This document shows, one piece after another, positions 1 to 10,831 of a DNA stretch of 64,000 nucleotides. The DNA comes from Tomocerus qinae (lineage: Eukaryota; Arthropoda; Collembola; Entomobryomorpha; Tomoceridae). Position 1 is the first letter of the stretch. Each line of letters begins with the position of its first letter. Made by a program: the position numbers and the translations under genes. The notes below the pieces were generated by a model. That model did not search any database. It saw only the letters and a list, made by a program, of their open reading frames with translations, and had not been told where the DNA came from. The stretch is taken from contig CM034546.1 of assembly GCA_020055645.1 (NCBI GenBank), forward strand, positions 133,879,875 through 133,943,874. The letters run 5' to 3'.

Positions 1-545
1 TTAATGTCCGTAAATGTGGTAAACACAAGGAAATTTAATTGCCTTTCTACGTACGAACGCGAATCTCGAATTCTTTGGGTAACTTTTGTGCACATCATTG
101 TGTACACAATACAACAAATATGTAAATACACACTGTAACATATCTCTAACAACTAATTAACCATGATGACGGAGCCACCTAATGACAAAGTTTTTCAAAT
201 CAACTGATACTGTGGTACTGTATGATGTCTGGTACGTGTTTCATAATTCGGTAGCAAATAGTTCTAATTTCTAATAATTTCTGATTCTTCGACGGCAATG
301 GTACTAATCTCCTATAGGACATTTGTGTAAATTGTGTACATACAATTGCGAAGGTGATGATGCAGAGTTCAATTAGATGCGATTACGATGTCCAGAACAA
401 AAATTTGATTGTTTTCTATGCTTTGCTAATCAAAGTCGGAATACTTATAATAATTATTATACGCGATATAAAAGATGTATCCCCTCAATTACTGTCAAAG
501 TCTCATATTTCCTTAAAAGTTGTATTATACGTTGGACATAAGAAA
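1..545. other. Intergenic, nothing recognised
   Basis: AT-rich sequence upstream of the first array gene. Short open frames exist but show no family resemblance, signal peptide or splice context, so I assign no gene here. Confidence 0.5.
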
Positions 546-828
546 GATAATTATTTGTTTCGCAGATAATCTATATTATAAATTAATTGGTAAATTGTGT
601 AGTAAAACAAAAGTTATGTATATTTATATTCAAAAGTGAAAGTTGACATACATTGATGTATGTATAAAATTGTCATCGATCGTTGTCATAAACGAATCGT
701 ACGTATAAGAAATAGAAAGCCGAATGTAACTGAAAATTTTAGTCACCAATTTGCTAATTTGTATTTTTACATTGCTGTCAAACTATCCAATATTTGTAAA
801 CGGTGGACACAAAATATTGAAGAAAAAC
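546..828 (+). promoter_or_regulatory. Conserved 5' flank of copy 1
   Basis: This stretch is closely similar to the sequence immediately upstream of copy 2 (about 6789-7127). Both run from an ATAATTATTTGTT-like block, through a shared AAAGTGAAAGTTGACATACAT block, to the start codon. Conservation of about 280 bp of non-coding flank between two paralogues means the promoter region was duplicated with the gene. It probably contains the promoter and 5' UTR. No TATA box or initiator can be assigned with confidence. Confidence 0.5.
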
Positions 829-3800
829 ATGCAGTCGTCCATGCTGTTGACAGTTTTAGCTTTAAGTAATACATTTTATACTACGGCAACGGAAGAGGAT
901 GGACAGACAACAGAGATTGTAATTGTTGAGGATGAAATTGTGGATTCAGATACGGAAGAGATTAGTTTTTCTCATTCGCCTGTGGATTTGTGGCATTTGA
1001 CGAAGGTCGAGGAAAATTTATATGCCGTTATCAAAAAGTACATCTCTAAATTGGACAGAGAGCCGGAACATTTTTTCAAAAGGTGATTGACATTAATCAA
1101 TATGAAAATGTATCTCCGGAATTGCAAGTCGATAGAGGTGTGGGAAAACGGTATCCAATTTTACGAAATTTGGCGGACAGCAGAAATCACAAGTTAGAAT
1201 AGCCGACAGCAGGGAACAAAAAAGGACCTTTTTGCCTATTAACTTTTTTGCCTTTTGTATAAAAAGGTAGGAGTAAGATTATTAAAAGCAGTCCTTTTTT
1301 GCCTTTTTACTTTCTTTGATGTAGCAGCGTGCCCCATTTACTCCCACTTCACATGTAAATAAGGTAAAAAGGACTGCTTTTTCAGAAAAATAGTACTTTT
1401 TACCTGTTTTGTAAAAAAGGAGTACATTTTTTGTTCCCTGGCCGACGGGGCATAATTCAGCCCAAAGGTATATAAATAGCGTACTCAAACTGGTTATCCA
1501 AGCGTAATAGTAATGAATTTTCATTACTTTTATGAACGAGTTCGCCAATTTTTCATATTTTTATATTGTCTTATAGGATGATTAAAACAAACGTTTATGA
1601 ACCATTGCCAACCACATTATATACGCTATAAGAAATTTGATTCAACATTGCCCCGATTGAAATCTGTCGGCTGCCTTTAAGGAGGCGTTTGTTATCCGCC
1701 ATCCCAATGGGCGACTATTTGGCAACTCGTCTGATTTATATACATTACTCTATCACAGATATATGGCGGATTATGAGGAGAGCACACTTGTGGCTTTCAA
1801 TGGTTGGAATAGCACAGATAGGAAGAAAAAACATATTCTTATACCTGCCAATCCAATCTGGTCATATAGAATGACATGGCGTTATGTCACTGACTACCCT
1901 GAAATTAGAAATGTTTTGCTTTCCAGTGGAGATTCTGGTACGTAATTGTGTTTTTATGCCAATAAATGCAAATAAACATTAAATTTTAAAAAGTACTAAT
2001 AAAATTAGAATATTTAATTGAACAATTCAACAGAAATATTGGAAAAATATAAAGCTGCAATACTATCAGAAGATTTTATGCCTCCTACCGAGAAAGACCT
2101 AAACGACTCAATGAACAATTTATTAACTTTACATGATGTATACGACTTAAACTTAAGCGAGGTAAATGAATTATATTATGTCAAAGAAATTTGTTTTAGT
2201 AAATATTATTTAAACAAGATGTTTATGTTAGCACAAATAAATTCCTACAATTTAAGGCATGAAAAAGGCTGCCTTTTTGCTAGCAAAAAGGCAAAAAGCC
2301 ACCTTTTTGCCTTTTTGTGCTTTTTGCCTTTTTGGAGTAGTCACCGCCACCTGTGATACTTCATTAAAGCTAACTTTTGTAGACTGTCTCGTCCTACACA
2401 TTCAAATATTCAGATAAATTGCAGATGCTAGTTAGTTTTTTTGATTATTAAACTATTTATTACTAATACTACGCAATTCAAAATGAACTATAATGTATTT
2501 TTGACAAACCGTATAATCAATAATAAAAAATGAGCCAGGTCGAACATCTGCGTATTGTTTGTGTACAATATTATATGAGATATATCAGCTCAACCAAAAT
2601 ATCCAGTATTTGACTGTTACTGGTTAGAACAGCTCTAGGTTCTTGTTTTTTTCCTCGTGTTTTTTAAAATTGCTTACAAGGTTATTTTGTTGTTTTCGAT
2701 TATTTTATTGTCTAATGAATGACCGAATAACTGAAGATAATTAAGAATTGCTGTTTTTTTAAAATCGTATTCCTTGTTCACATCCTTGGTTGTCAAAATG
2801 TCAATTGCTCATTACCCCATTTAACAGCAAAAAGGCAAAAAGGTAGCTTTTTGCCTTTTTCATGCCTTGCTACAATTGTACATTAATTGATTTTATAGTT
2901 TACAAATGGGATTATCGCCAATGTGACAACGAAAGCCCGCCTTTCTGCAATTCATTGCTTTGAAATAGCGAAATTCGCCCTGTTAAATAACAAGCAGTAT
3001 TCATTGGCCCTTGAATGGATGGATGCTGTCGAAATGAAAAGATTGGATGCTGCTGCACACCCAATATTGGATTATCTGGACATGGAACTTACAGTTGAGC
3101 TACTGGAGGATATTATCATAAAGGCAAGGGGAGTCAAAATCAAATTACAACATGAAATTGTGCTTGTAGATTTTATTTGACTAAATTGTTGATGTACGGT
3201 AACAGCACGATGAAAATTGGGTAGAAGAAATGCCGAGTCACCACAATCAATTCCAATTTTTTAATAAGATCGACTCGGACTTCGTTTTGCTCTCTCAAAA
3301 GCAGCTTTTAAAGCAGGAGTTTAACCGTAAGGGAGAGGCCTTAAATTATCTGTCCTTGAATGACCTGACTGCTTTCTCAACATTATGCAAAGGAGGAAAT
3401 TTGCAAGTAAATAATCTTGGATATATACTAATCATATATTATGTAAAATAATATTTTCCATCATTTCACAATTTTTCAGAGTAATCATAGTTTCCCATTT
3501 CCCAGTAAATTTTGTTGGACACCGGGAAATACAATGAATTTGGGAAATAGTGGGAAATGTGTAGCAATCTTGCAGAATTAGGGTCTATTTCCCATTTTCC
3601 CAAAAACTTGGCCTTTTTGCTTCCCACTTTCCCCACTGGGAAATAGAAAATTTCCCACTTATTTCATATCCTACTCGAAACCATGTTTTTATGTCTTTTC
3701 ACCTTTGTCTTAGACTGAGAAGGAGAAGTCGGAACTTTATTGTTGGTATGAATCAAAAATTAATCCGGCTTGGTATATAAATCCACAAAAGATGGAACTT

Positions 3801-5395
3801 CATAGCAAAGATCCGTATATATTTCAAGTGTATAATTTCATTGGGGATGGCTTCATAAGATATTTGAAGAAGACAGCAACTCCTACTATTGAAAGAGCTC
3901 AGGTTACTAAATATAAGGAAACCCCCGCTGAGTATGACAATAAAACGCCCTACCATAATTCACGGACATCAATGTTTTCTTGGCTTGGTGAAGATGAATA
4001 TCATCCAATATTGCCACTGAATCAAAGAATCGGCTACCTTACTGATCTAATCGCATCATGGAAAAATAATATAAATCCACTTCAGGTTGCAGTTTATGCC
4101 ACGGGAGGATATTTCAATGTTCACGTTGACTCTGTAAGATTTTTATTTTATGCGATTCGAAATCAACCTAAATTGTTGCATTTATTATGTCAAATCTCGA
4201 TGGGGATAAATACATGCATAGTTTGTAACTGCGTCGTTTTAATTGATTTGTCCTTATTTATGCTTTAAGCTAAACGGTTCGGAAGACTACGATAGTTTGG
4301 TTGAAAATAATATTGGAGATCGTACAGCCACGTTTATGCTATATGTAAGTTAAGTTATAAATACTTAATAAAATTCATTCAACGGAGATTCATGAGGGCA
4401 TGTTTAAAATGTAATTTAAATGGCATTTAACTTAAGAAATTTATCACCATGAAAATAGTGGATTTTTTGTGTTTAGTTAAATGACGTGGAACTCGGTGGG
4501 AATACAGCTTTTACTTCAGCTGGAGTGGCTGTCCCTCCCCTGAAAGGATCTGCAGTATTTTGGTACAACTCTAAACGAAATGGGGAAGTGGACTACAAAG
4601 TATGGCACGGAGGTGAGTACAATTATCAACGAATGATTAAAATAATAAAAAATCTAAATTATAATATCTTCTAAAGCAATGAAACGCAACAATGAAACCA
4701 TTGAACATAGAAATGAGATAAGCTTTGTTGGGCTGATAAGGTCAGCAAAGGAACTTAATAAACAGTTTATCAAGAAATGCAAAAGCAAAATATGGCATAG
4801 TATACATTATCTATTCTGTTTCTCAACTTAGAGTAGGTTGGCAAAAAAATCATGTCCATTGCCAAACAAACTATACTAAAGCCCAAAATACCCTTGCTCG
4901 AGGGTTTTTACCTAAAAAACCGGGGTTTTTAATACTTTGGTTTTTGTTAAGCGCTGTGGATAATTCTATTGAGCTGTAATTATTTTCTTGTCGCTGTATT
5001 TATTCTATATTTGTCATAGGGGATAAAATATAAGATAGCTTTAAGATTTAAGACTGTTATAATAAGATTTCTATGCTATTTTTATTTTATTTAGGATGTC
5101 CTGTTTTACTTGGAGAAAAATGGGGTGAGACATTTTTTTCTGTACAAAACTTTTATTCTAACTTTGTAAGAAACGGAGTGAATTGAATTTTTTGCAGATG
5201 AGAAACCGAATTAGCACAACCACGTCTGTAGTTGTGTAGTAGTTAGTTAACATAATATAAACATTTCATCGCAATTTTTGATGAGGAAAGCCACAACTGA
5301 TTCTGAAATTTATTTTTATTGCAGTTGGAAATAAATGGATTGACAGCGACCCCAATATGTTTAAGCGAAAGTGTACGCCAGACAAAAATGAATGA
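829..5395 (+). CDS. Prolyl 4-hydroxylase alpha-like, copy 1
   Basis: Ten-exon gene of the P4HA family, an ER enzyme that hydroxylates peptidyl proline using 2-oxoglutarate, O2, Fe(II) and ascorbate. Exons: 829-1082, 1759-1937, 2034-2161, 2899-3123, 3206-3406, 3714-4133, 4270-4344, 4477-4612, 5095-5124, 5325-5395; predicted 572 aa. ATG 829 precedes a hydrophobic signal peptide (MQSSMLLTVLAL). Exons 1-3 match the P4HA N-terminal region and exon 4 the TPR-like peptide-binding region (AIHCFEIAKFA, ALEWMD). Exons 6-10 are the dioxygenase domain with H466-x-D468, distal H538 and 2OG-binding K548 in GEKW. Intron 4 appears to use a GC donor (AAG|GCAAGG). Introns 1 and 3 carry MITEs and intron 5 a TTTCCCA-rich repeat. 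AATAAA lies at 5442. It groups with copy 2. Substrate unknown. Confidence 0.87.
1210..1440. mobile_element. hAT-like MITE (CAGGGAAC family), 231 bp
   Basis: Lies in intron 1 of copy 1. It begins CAGGGAACAAAAAA and ends with the inverted TTTTTTGTTCCCTG. The flanks GCCGACAG (1202-1209) and GCCGACGG (1441-1448) form an 8-bp target-site duplication with one mismatch. There is no coding capacity, so it is non-autonomous. Two more members occur at 50279-50509 and 53026-53264. Confidence 0.85.
2253..2869. mobile_element. hAT-like non-autonomous element, 617 bp
   Basis: Lies in intron 3 of copy 1. The termini are inverted (TAAGGCATGAAAAAGGC against CAAGGCATGAAAAAGGC) and are flanked by a perfect 8-bp duplication, CTACAATT, at 2245-2252 and 2870-2877. 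Both ends carry short GCAAAAAGGC/GCCTTTTTGC palindromes. No transposase frame is present. Confidence 0.85.
3478..3665. repeat. TTTCCCA-rich inverted repeat in intron 5
   Basis: A block of repeated TTTCCCA/TGGGAAA motifs, with opposite orientation at its two ends (TTTCCCATTTCCCAGT near the left, ACTGGGAAATAGAAA near the right). Copy 2 lacks it in the same intron, so it was inserted after the copy 1/2 duplication. Target duplication not resolved. Confidence 0.5.
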
Positions 5396-5552
5396 AATTT
5401 TTAGGTAGGTTTAACTGTATGTACAGTGTAAGTATAAATGGAATAAAACTAGTTGATAACAGCGAGTGAAACTGTCACAAAAATTCTTGCTTATTGGCAT
5501 TGTATACCCAAATTGAAGACCCAAAAGCGTGGGCACAATAGCGGAGCTGCTT

Positions 5553-5890
5553 TATAGGAATGAACGATCTGTCTGTCAGTCTGTCAGCACGATAACCCAA
5601 GAACAGTTTGAGATAATCAGTTCAAACTTTCTGAACGTAATATTATAGGGACGAAAAGTGACGTTAAGTTTGAATATAGGCAACATCGGACACAACCCCT
5701 GCCTGTGGGTGTGATTCAAAAACTACTAAAATTAGGTGTAACTTCAGTTATCGAAATTGTACAACGTCATGAGATAGCTCGCTTGCAAGGTTATTAGTAA
5801 TGTCAGGTTAAGATCATGCCATTCGTGTCAAAAGGTTAAATGTCATTGGAAAAGTGCACTAAAAACGTCATGTTAGCACCACAAAGCATG
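5553..5890. repeat. Dispersed repeat (CTGTCTGTC / GCACGATAAC)
   Basis: Starts with TATAGGAATG and GTCTGTCTGTC tracts, then GCACGATAAC and TTCAAACTTTCTGAACG. It corresponds, in inverted orientation, to about 22850-23190 inside intron 7 of copy 4. Similar GATAACTCAAAAACGG-type repeats are common dispersed elements in arthropod genomes. Class not determined. Confidence 0.5.
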
Positions 5891-6049
5891 ATTATCCCCG
5901 CTACTTTTTTTACATGCATTTGACATGGTTTATTGGGTGAGTGGGTGACCATCAAAGGCAGGTTCAATAGATATAAGAGAAGAGATGTAAATTATTGGAA
6001 GTTTCATTTCCCGCTCAATCTGTAAAATTTTTAGTGGTTGAAGTGAACA

Positions 6050-6360
6050 TTGTGTGTGTACTAATAGGGATTAGAGTGCAGCCTGTATTTCCAAAAGTCT
6101 TCAAAATTTCCTAAAAGTGGCGGGAGGTGAATATCTGAAACTTGTGGCTCCGAAATATTAAAAATATTAATACCTTTTAAATTATAGCGTTAGCGGGAAA
6201 CATGATATCCCGCCAGCGCGATATTCAAAACTTATTAGTTTCAAATTTTCTTGAGCCACAAGTCTGAGATATTCACTTTCCGTCCCTTTTAGGAATTGTT
6301 TTGGTAAATAAATACGGGCTACACTAATCCTAAGTAATACACACAAAGTGTATATTCAAG
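6050..6360. mobile_element. Foldback element, ACACAAAGTGTAT family
   Basis: The left end (TGTGTGTACTAATAGGGATTA) mirrors the right end (TAATCCTAAGTAATACACACA), and the middle contains a second inverted pair around GTGAATATCTGAAACTTGTGGCTC. Related copies are at about 43185-43500 and 55745-56010. No open frame. Confidence 0.6.
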
Positions 6361-6788
6361 ATACCCCGCTACTAGCTTAGCCACCCTTATTTAACAGATC
6401 AAAAATGTTGAGTACATACATGGGTATTTGGCTATCTGGTCCGGATTTCTGTAATGATTTTCAAAGAGATGACTTTCTGCTCATCGTTTTCGGCCCGTGT
6501 GACCACATTGCGAAATGACATGAAGGAAAGATGTACAACAATGTACATGCAACGCAACGAACGCTAGAATTTACGTATTAATTCTAACGGCAATACATTT
6601 AAACCAACCCGGGACTTCTGAAAGTAGAGTGAAATAAACTTCGTCTCTAGCTTCGGCCTCCGGCGGAACTAGTCAAATGTATTTTGACTGACAATTATTT
6701 CATTATTTCCTTTGTTGTTTTATTAGGACTTTATAGGACATTGGAAAATGCAGAGGGGAAGGTTGAAGGTGACTATAGATAGGAGATA

Positions 6789-7127
6789 ATTATTTGTTGT
6801 ACAGATAATCTATATAAATTAATTGGTAAATTGTGTATTGAAACATAAAGTCGTAATATATTTATTTGCAAAAGTGAAAGTTGACATACATAAATGTTAT
6901 ATTATTGTATATGTATTATGTATTGAATTCCTATCGATTGTTGTCATAAATCATAAATGATAAGTGGAAGAAATAGACATACCGAATGTAACTGACAACT
7001 GAGAATTTTAGTCACCAATTGGTTGGTAATTTATATTTTTATATTGCTGTAAACGTATATGCCTATCTGTATAGTTGAATTCAAAACGGTGAACACATTA
7101 ATATTTAAAATATTAAAGAAAGACGAC
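6789..7127 (+). promoter_or_regulatory. Conserved 5' flank of copy 2
   Basis: Paralogous to 546-828 upstream of copy 1 and collinear almost to the start codon. Probable promoter and 5' UTR, inferred from conservation only. Confidence 0.5.
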
Positions 7128-10100
7128 ATGCAGTCGTCGATGCTGTTAACAGTTTTAGCTTTAAATAATATATTTTATATTACGGGAACGGAAGACGATG
7201 GACAGACAACAGAGAATGTAATTTCTGAGGATGAAATTGTGGATTCAGATACCGACGAGATTAGTTATTCTTATTCTCATTCGCCAGTGGATTTGTTTTA
7301 TTTGACGAAGGTCGAGGAAAATTTATATGCCATTATCAAAAAGTACATCTCTAAATTGGACAGAGAGCCGGAACATTTTTTCAAAAGGTAAGGGGATTTA
7401 GATTGATAATAATAATAATAAATATGTTTACTCCTGTATTAATATTAATTATGTACGTTACTGTCACAGATATATCGCAGATTATGAAGAGAGCTTACTT
7501 GTGGCTTTCAATAGTTCAACTTCAAATAGTACAAGTGGAAGGAGCAAGCACTTCATTATCCATTCCAACCCAATCTGGTCTTATAGAATGATTTGGCGTT
7601 ATGTCACTGATTTTCCTAAAATAAAAAATGTTTTACTGTCCATTACAGATCTTGGTACGTATTTCCTTGTTTTTGTGCCAATAAATTAAAAAAAATAAAT
7701 GTAAATGTAGCATAACTTTGATATTTAATTGAAACAATTCCCCAGGATTAACGGAAAAATTTAAAGCTGCAATGGTATTAGGATCCTTTGTTCCTCCTAC
7801 CGAGAAAGATTTAAACGACTCAATGAACAATTTACTAACATTACATGATGTATACGACTTAAACTTAACAGAGGTAAATAAATTTAATGATATACCTAAG
7901 AAACATTAATTTTGAAACAGGTGTCAGGTGGGAAATGTCCGCTTTAGTAAATATTCAAAGGAAAGTGCTTATGGCAGTGCAGACTGCACACTCCCTATGG
8001 CTAAACATTGAAGTAGATTATTAGTCTAAAATATGTTTTAAATTTTCGCAATATTAAAAATTAAATTTAGGGAAACCATGCTAATGTCCCACTTTATACA
8101 ATTTTGTAATCTGCATTGTACCAAAGCGTATATTTTATCTTCTAATATTTCTAAAATTGTAGTAATTCCCGCAATTGTACTCATTAATTAATCTTTTAGT
8201 TTGCAAATGGGATTATCGCCAATGTGATAACGAAAGCCCGCCTTTCTGCAATTCATTGCTTTGAAATAGCGAAATTCGCCCTGTTAAATAACAAGCAGTA
8301 TTCATTGGCCCTTGCATGGATGGATGTTGTCGAGATGAAAAGATTGGATGCTGCTGCACACCCAATATTGGATTATCTGGACATGGAACTTATAGTTGAG
8401 CTACTGGAGGATATTATCAGAAAGGCATGTGGTCAAAATTAAATTACAACATGCAATTGCGCTTGTATTTCGCATTGTGACTTTATTTGACTAAATTGTT
8501 AATGTACGTTAACAGCACGATGAAAATTGGGTAGAAGAAATGCCTAGTGACCACAATCAATACCAATTTTTTAATAAGATCGACTCGGACTTCGTTTTGC
8601 TCCCTCAAAAGAAGCTTCTCAAGCGGGAGTATAAAAGCAAGGGAGATGCCTTAAATTATCTGTCTTTGAATGACCTGACTGCATTTTCAACGTTATGCAA
8701 AGGAGGAAATTTACAAGTCTGTAAATATTTTTGGCTGCTAATTATATTACAATATTGTTTTCATCAGTGCTTCATGTCTTTTCCCTTTGTCTTAGTCTGA
8801 GAAGGAGAAGTCGGAACTTTATTGCTGGTGTGAATCCAAAATTAATCCGGCTTGGTATATAAATCCACAAAAGATGGAACTTCATAGCAAAGATCCGTAT
8901 ATATTTCAAGTGTATGACTTTATTGGGGACAAATTCATATTTTATTTGAAGAAGACAGCAATTCCTTTAATAGAAAGATCAACGGTTAGTCATTTCAAGG
9001 ACACCGACGAAGAAGAAAAGAAATCCCCATACGATCAATCACGGACATCAATGTATTCTTGGCTTAGTGAAGATGAATATCTGCCAGTTTTGCTACTGAG
9101 TCAAAGAATAGGCTACCTCACTGAACTAATCACATCATGGAAACCTCATACCAATGATCTTCAGGTTGCAGTTTATGCCACGGGAGGGTATTTCAATGTT
9201 CACATTGACTCTGTAAGATTTTTTTTATTTTTCTGCGATTCGAAATCATCCTAAATAGAATTATGTTGCATTTATTATACAAAATCTCGTTGAGTACATA
9301 CATAGTTTGTAACTGTGTCGTTTTAATTGATCTGTCCCTATTTACCGCATTTAAGCTATACAAAACGGACGACTTCCATGTGTTGATTGAGGATAATATT
9401 GGAGATCGTACAGCCACGTTTATGCTTTATGTAAGTTATAAATAAATAATAAAAATTCATTTGTAAGCATAGTATAAAGGTGAGTGTTTTTTATTTAGCT
9501 AAATGACGTGGAACTCGGTGGGAATACAGCTTTTACTTCAGCTGGAGTGGCTGTCCCTCCCGTTAAAGGGTCAGCAGTATTTTGGTACGATTCTAAACGA
9601 AATGGGGAAGTGGACTACAAAGCGTGGCACGGAGGTGAGTACAATACATCAACGAATAATTGAAGAAAAGCCCTAAACATCTGATAATAAATAACTTTTG
9701 AACCAATGAAACGTTTTGAAAGTCCAAAAGATCTATAAAAACATTAAACATAGAAATCAGATAAACTTTTGTTAGTTTGATGAGATCTGCCATAAAGCTT
9801 TTTAAGAAACACAAGCTTTAACATGGTATATTATTATGTCAACCTCTTATTTAACAACAGCTTGGGAAATTAGTCGTTAGAATTTATCCTACTGCTGTAA
9901 TTATTTCCTTGTCAGAGTACTTATTCCATTTGTCAAATAAAATATAAGATAGATTCCCCTGTAAGACTATTAAAGTAAGACTCATAAGTGCTTATTTTAT
10001 TTCTTTAGGATGTCCTGTTTTACTTGGAGAAAAATGGGGTAAACTAAATTTTTGACACAAACCAAATATGGCTTGTGGTTGCTTTTCTATACAGTTAATA

Positions 10101-10235
10101 AATGATTCATTGCTCTCTTATTGACGAGGACGACTAAAGTTAATTCTGAAATGTTTTATTGCAGTTGCAAATAAATGGATCCACAGCGACCCAAATATGT
10201 TTAAGCGAAAGTGTACGTTAGACAAAAATGAATGA
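7128..10235 (+). CDS. Prolyl 4-hydroxylase alpha-like, copy 2
   Basis: Ten-exon P4HA-family gene, 575 aa. Exons: 7128-7387, 7470-7654, 7746-7873, 8200-8424, 8516-8716, 8796-9212, 9356-9430, 9499-9634, 10009-10038, 10165-10235. ATG 7128 starts a signal peptide almost identical to copy 1. The dioxygenase residues are H469-x-D471, H541 and K551. Exon 2 has a two-residue expansion in a Ser/Thr/Asn-rich stretch (NSSTSNSTSG). Intron 4 appears to be GC-AG (AAAG|GCATGT) as in copy 1, and the intron 5 donor (CAA|GTCTGT) is weak. Introns are much shorter than in copy 1 because the transposon insertions are absent. Exons 6-10 are the closest match to the 3' half of copy 5. Confidence 0.86.
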
Positions 10236-10831
10236 AATTTTTAGATGTTTAGTTGTACAGTATAGATTCGATTATTATATAATTCGAACGGCGAGAGGAA
10301 CTGTCACAATAATTGTTGCATAATACTGTTACTACTATTAATATATCACCTTATTGCTTACTTAAATCCGAAAATAGACTGAGATGCGCCAAAAAATAAT
10401 GAAAACTTACCTATACTGGACCCCTACAGTTTATGTTTCTACTTTCACTCGTTTCCACTCTCACAATTTTAAAACGTAAACTCTCCCTGAAAATAGAAAG
10501 TTGAGATATAAAACAATGTCTAATTAGCAATTATTATAGTTTATAAATTATAACTAATTAGGTTTTGGTAAACAATGTTTTATTGATGAAATAGATAGAA
10601 TAGGTGTAATTAGAACGGTCAATTAAGAGATTGAATAAATGTATATTTAATATATAATTGAGTTTGTATGTACTACATTTGTATAATTAGCTGGTTTTAA
10701 AATTGCAATTACCACCTTCCTCGCATCGCACAGTAAAAATCAAAACTACTTGCTCTTACTAACATCTACTGTATTACATAATATGAGTAGGTGAGGTACG
10801 CGTACAAATAATGTGTAATGTGAACTTGACT
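10236..10831 (+). promoter_or_regulatory. Upstream region of copy 3 with conserved blocks
   Basis: The spacer between copies 2 and 3 recurs upstream of copy 4 (about 18976-19511) and partly upstream of copy 5 (about 28290-28679). It includes a GTAAACAA element (10568-10575) and the palindrome TACGCGTA (10797-10804), 27 bp before ATG 10832. These are the most conserved non-coding blocks in the array and are candidate regulatory sites. Confidence 0.5.

Larger units (their letters stand above)
5396..6788. other. Intergenic between copies 1 and 2, repeats only
   Basis: Contains the copy 1 3' UTR and polyadenylation signal, a dispersed repeat near 5553-5890 and a foldback at about 6050-6360. No credible gene seen. 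Confidence 0.6.

Noticed and set aside
1282..1548. 88-codon minus-strand open frame in intron 1 of copy 1
   Set aside because: Overlaps the CAGGGAAC MITE and low-complexity flanks; not conserved in the other two family members.
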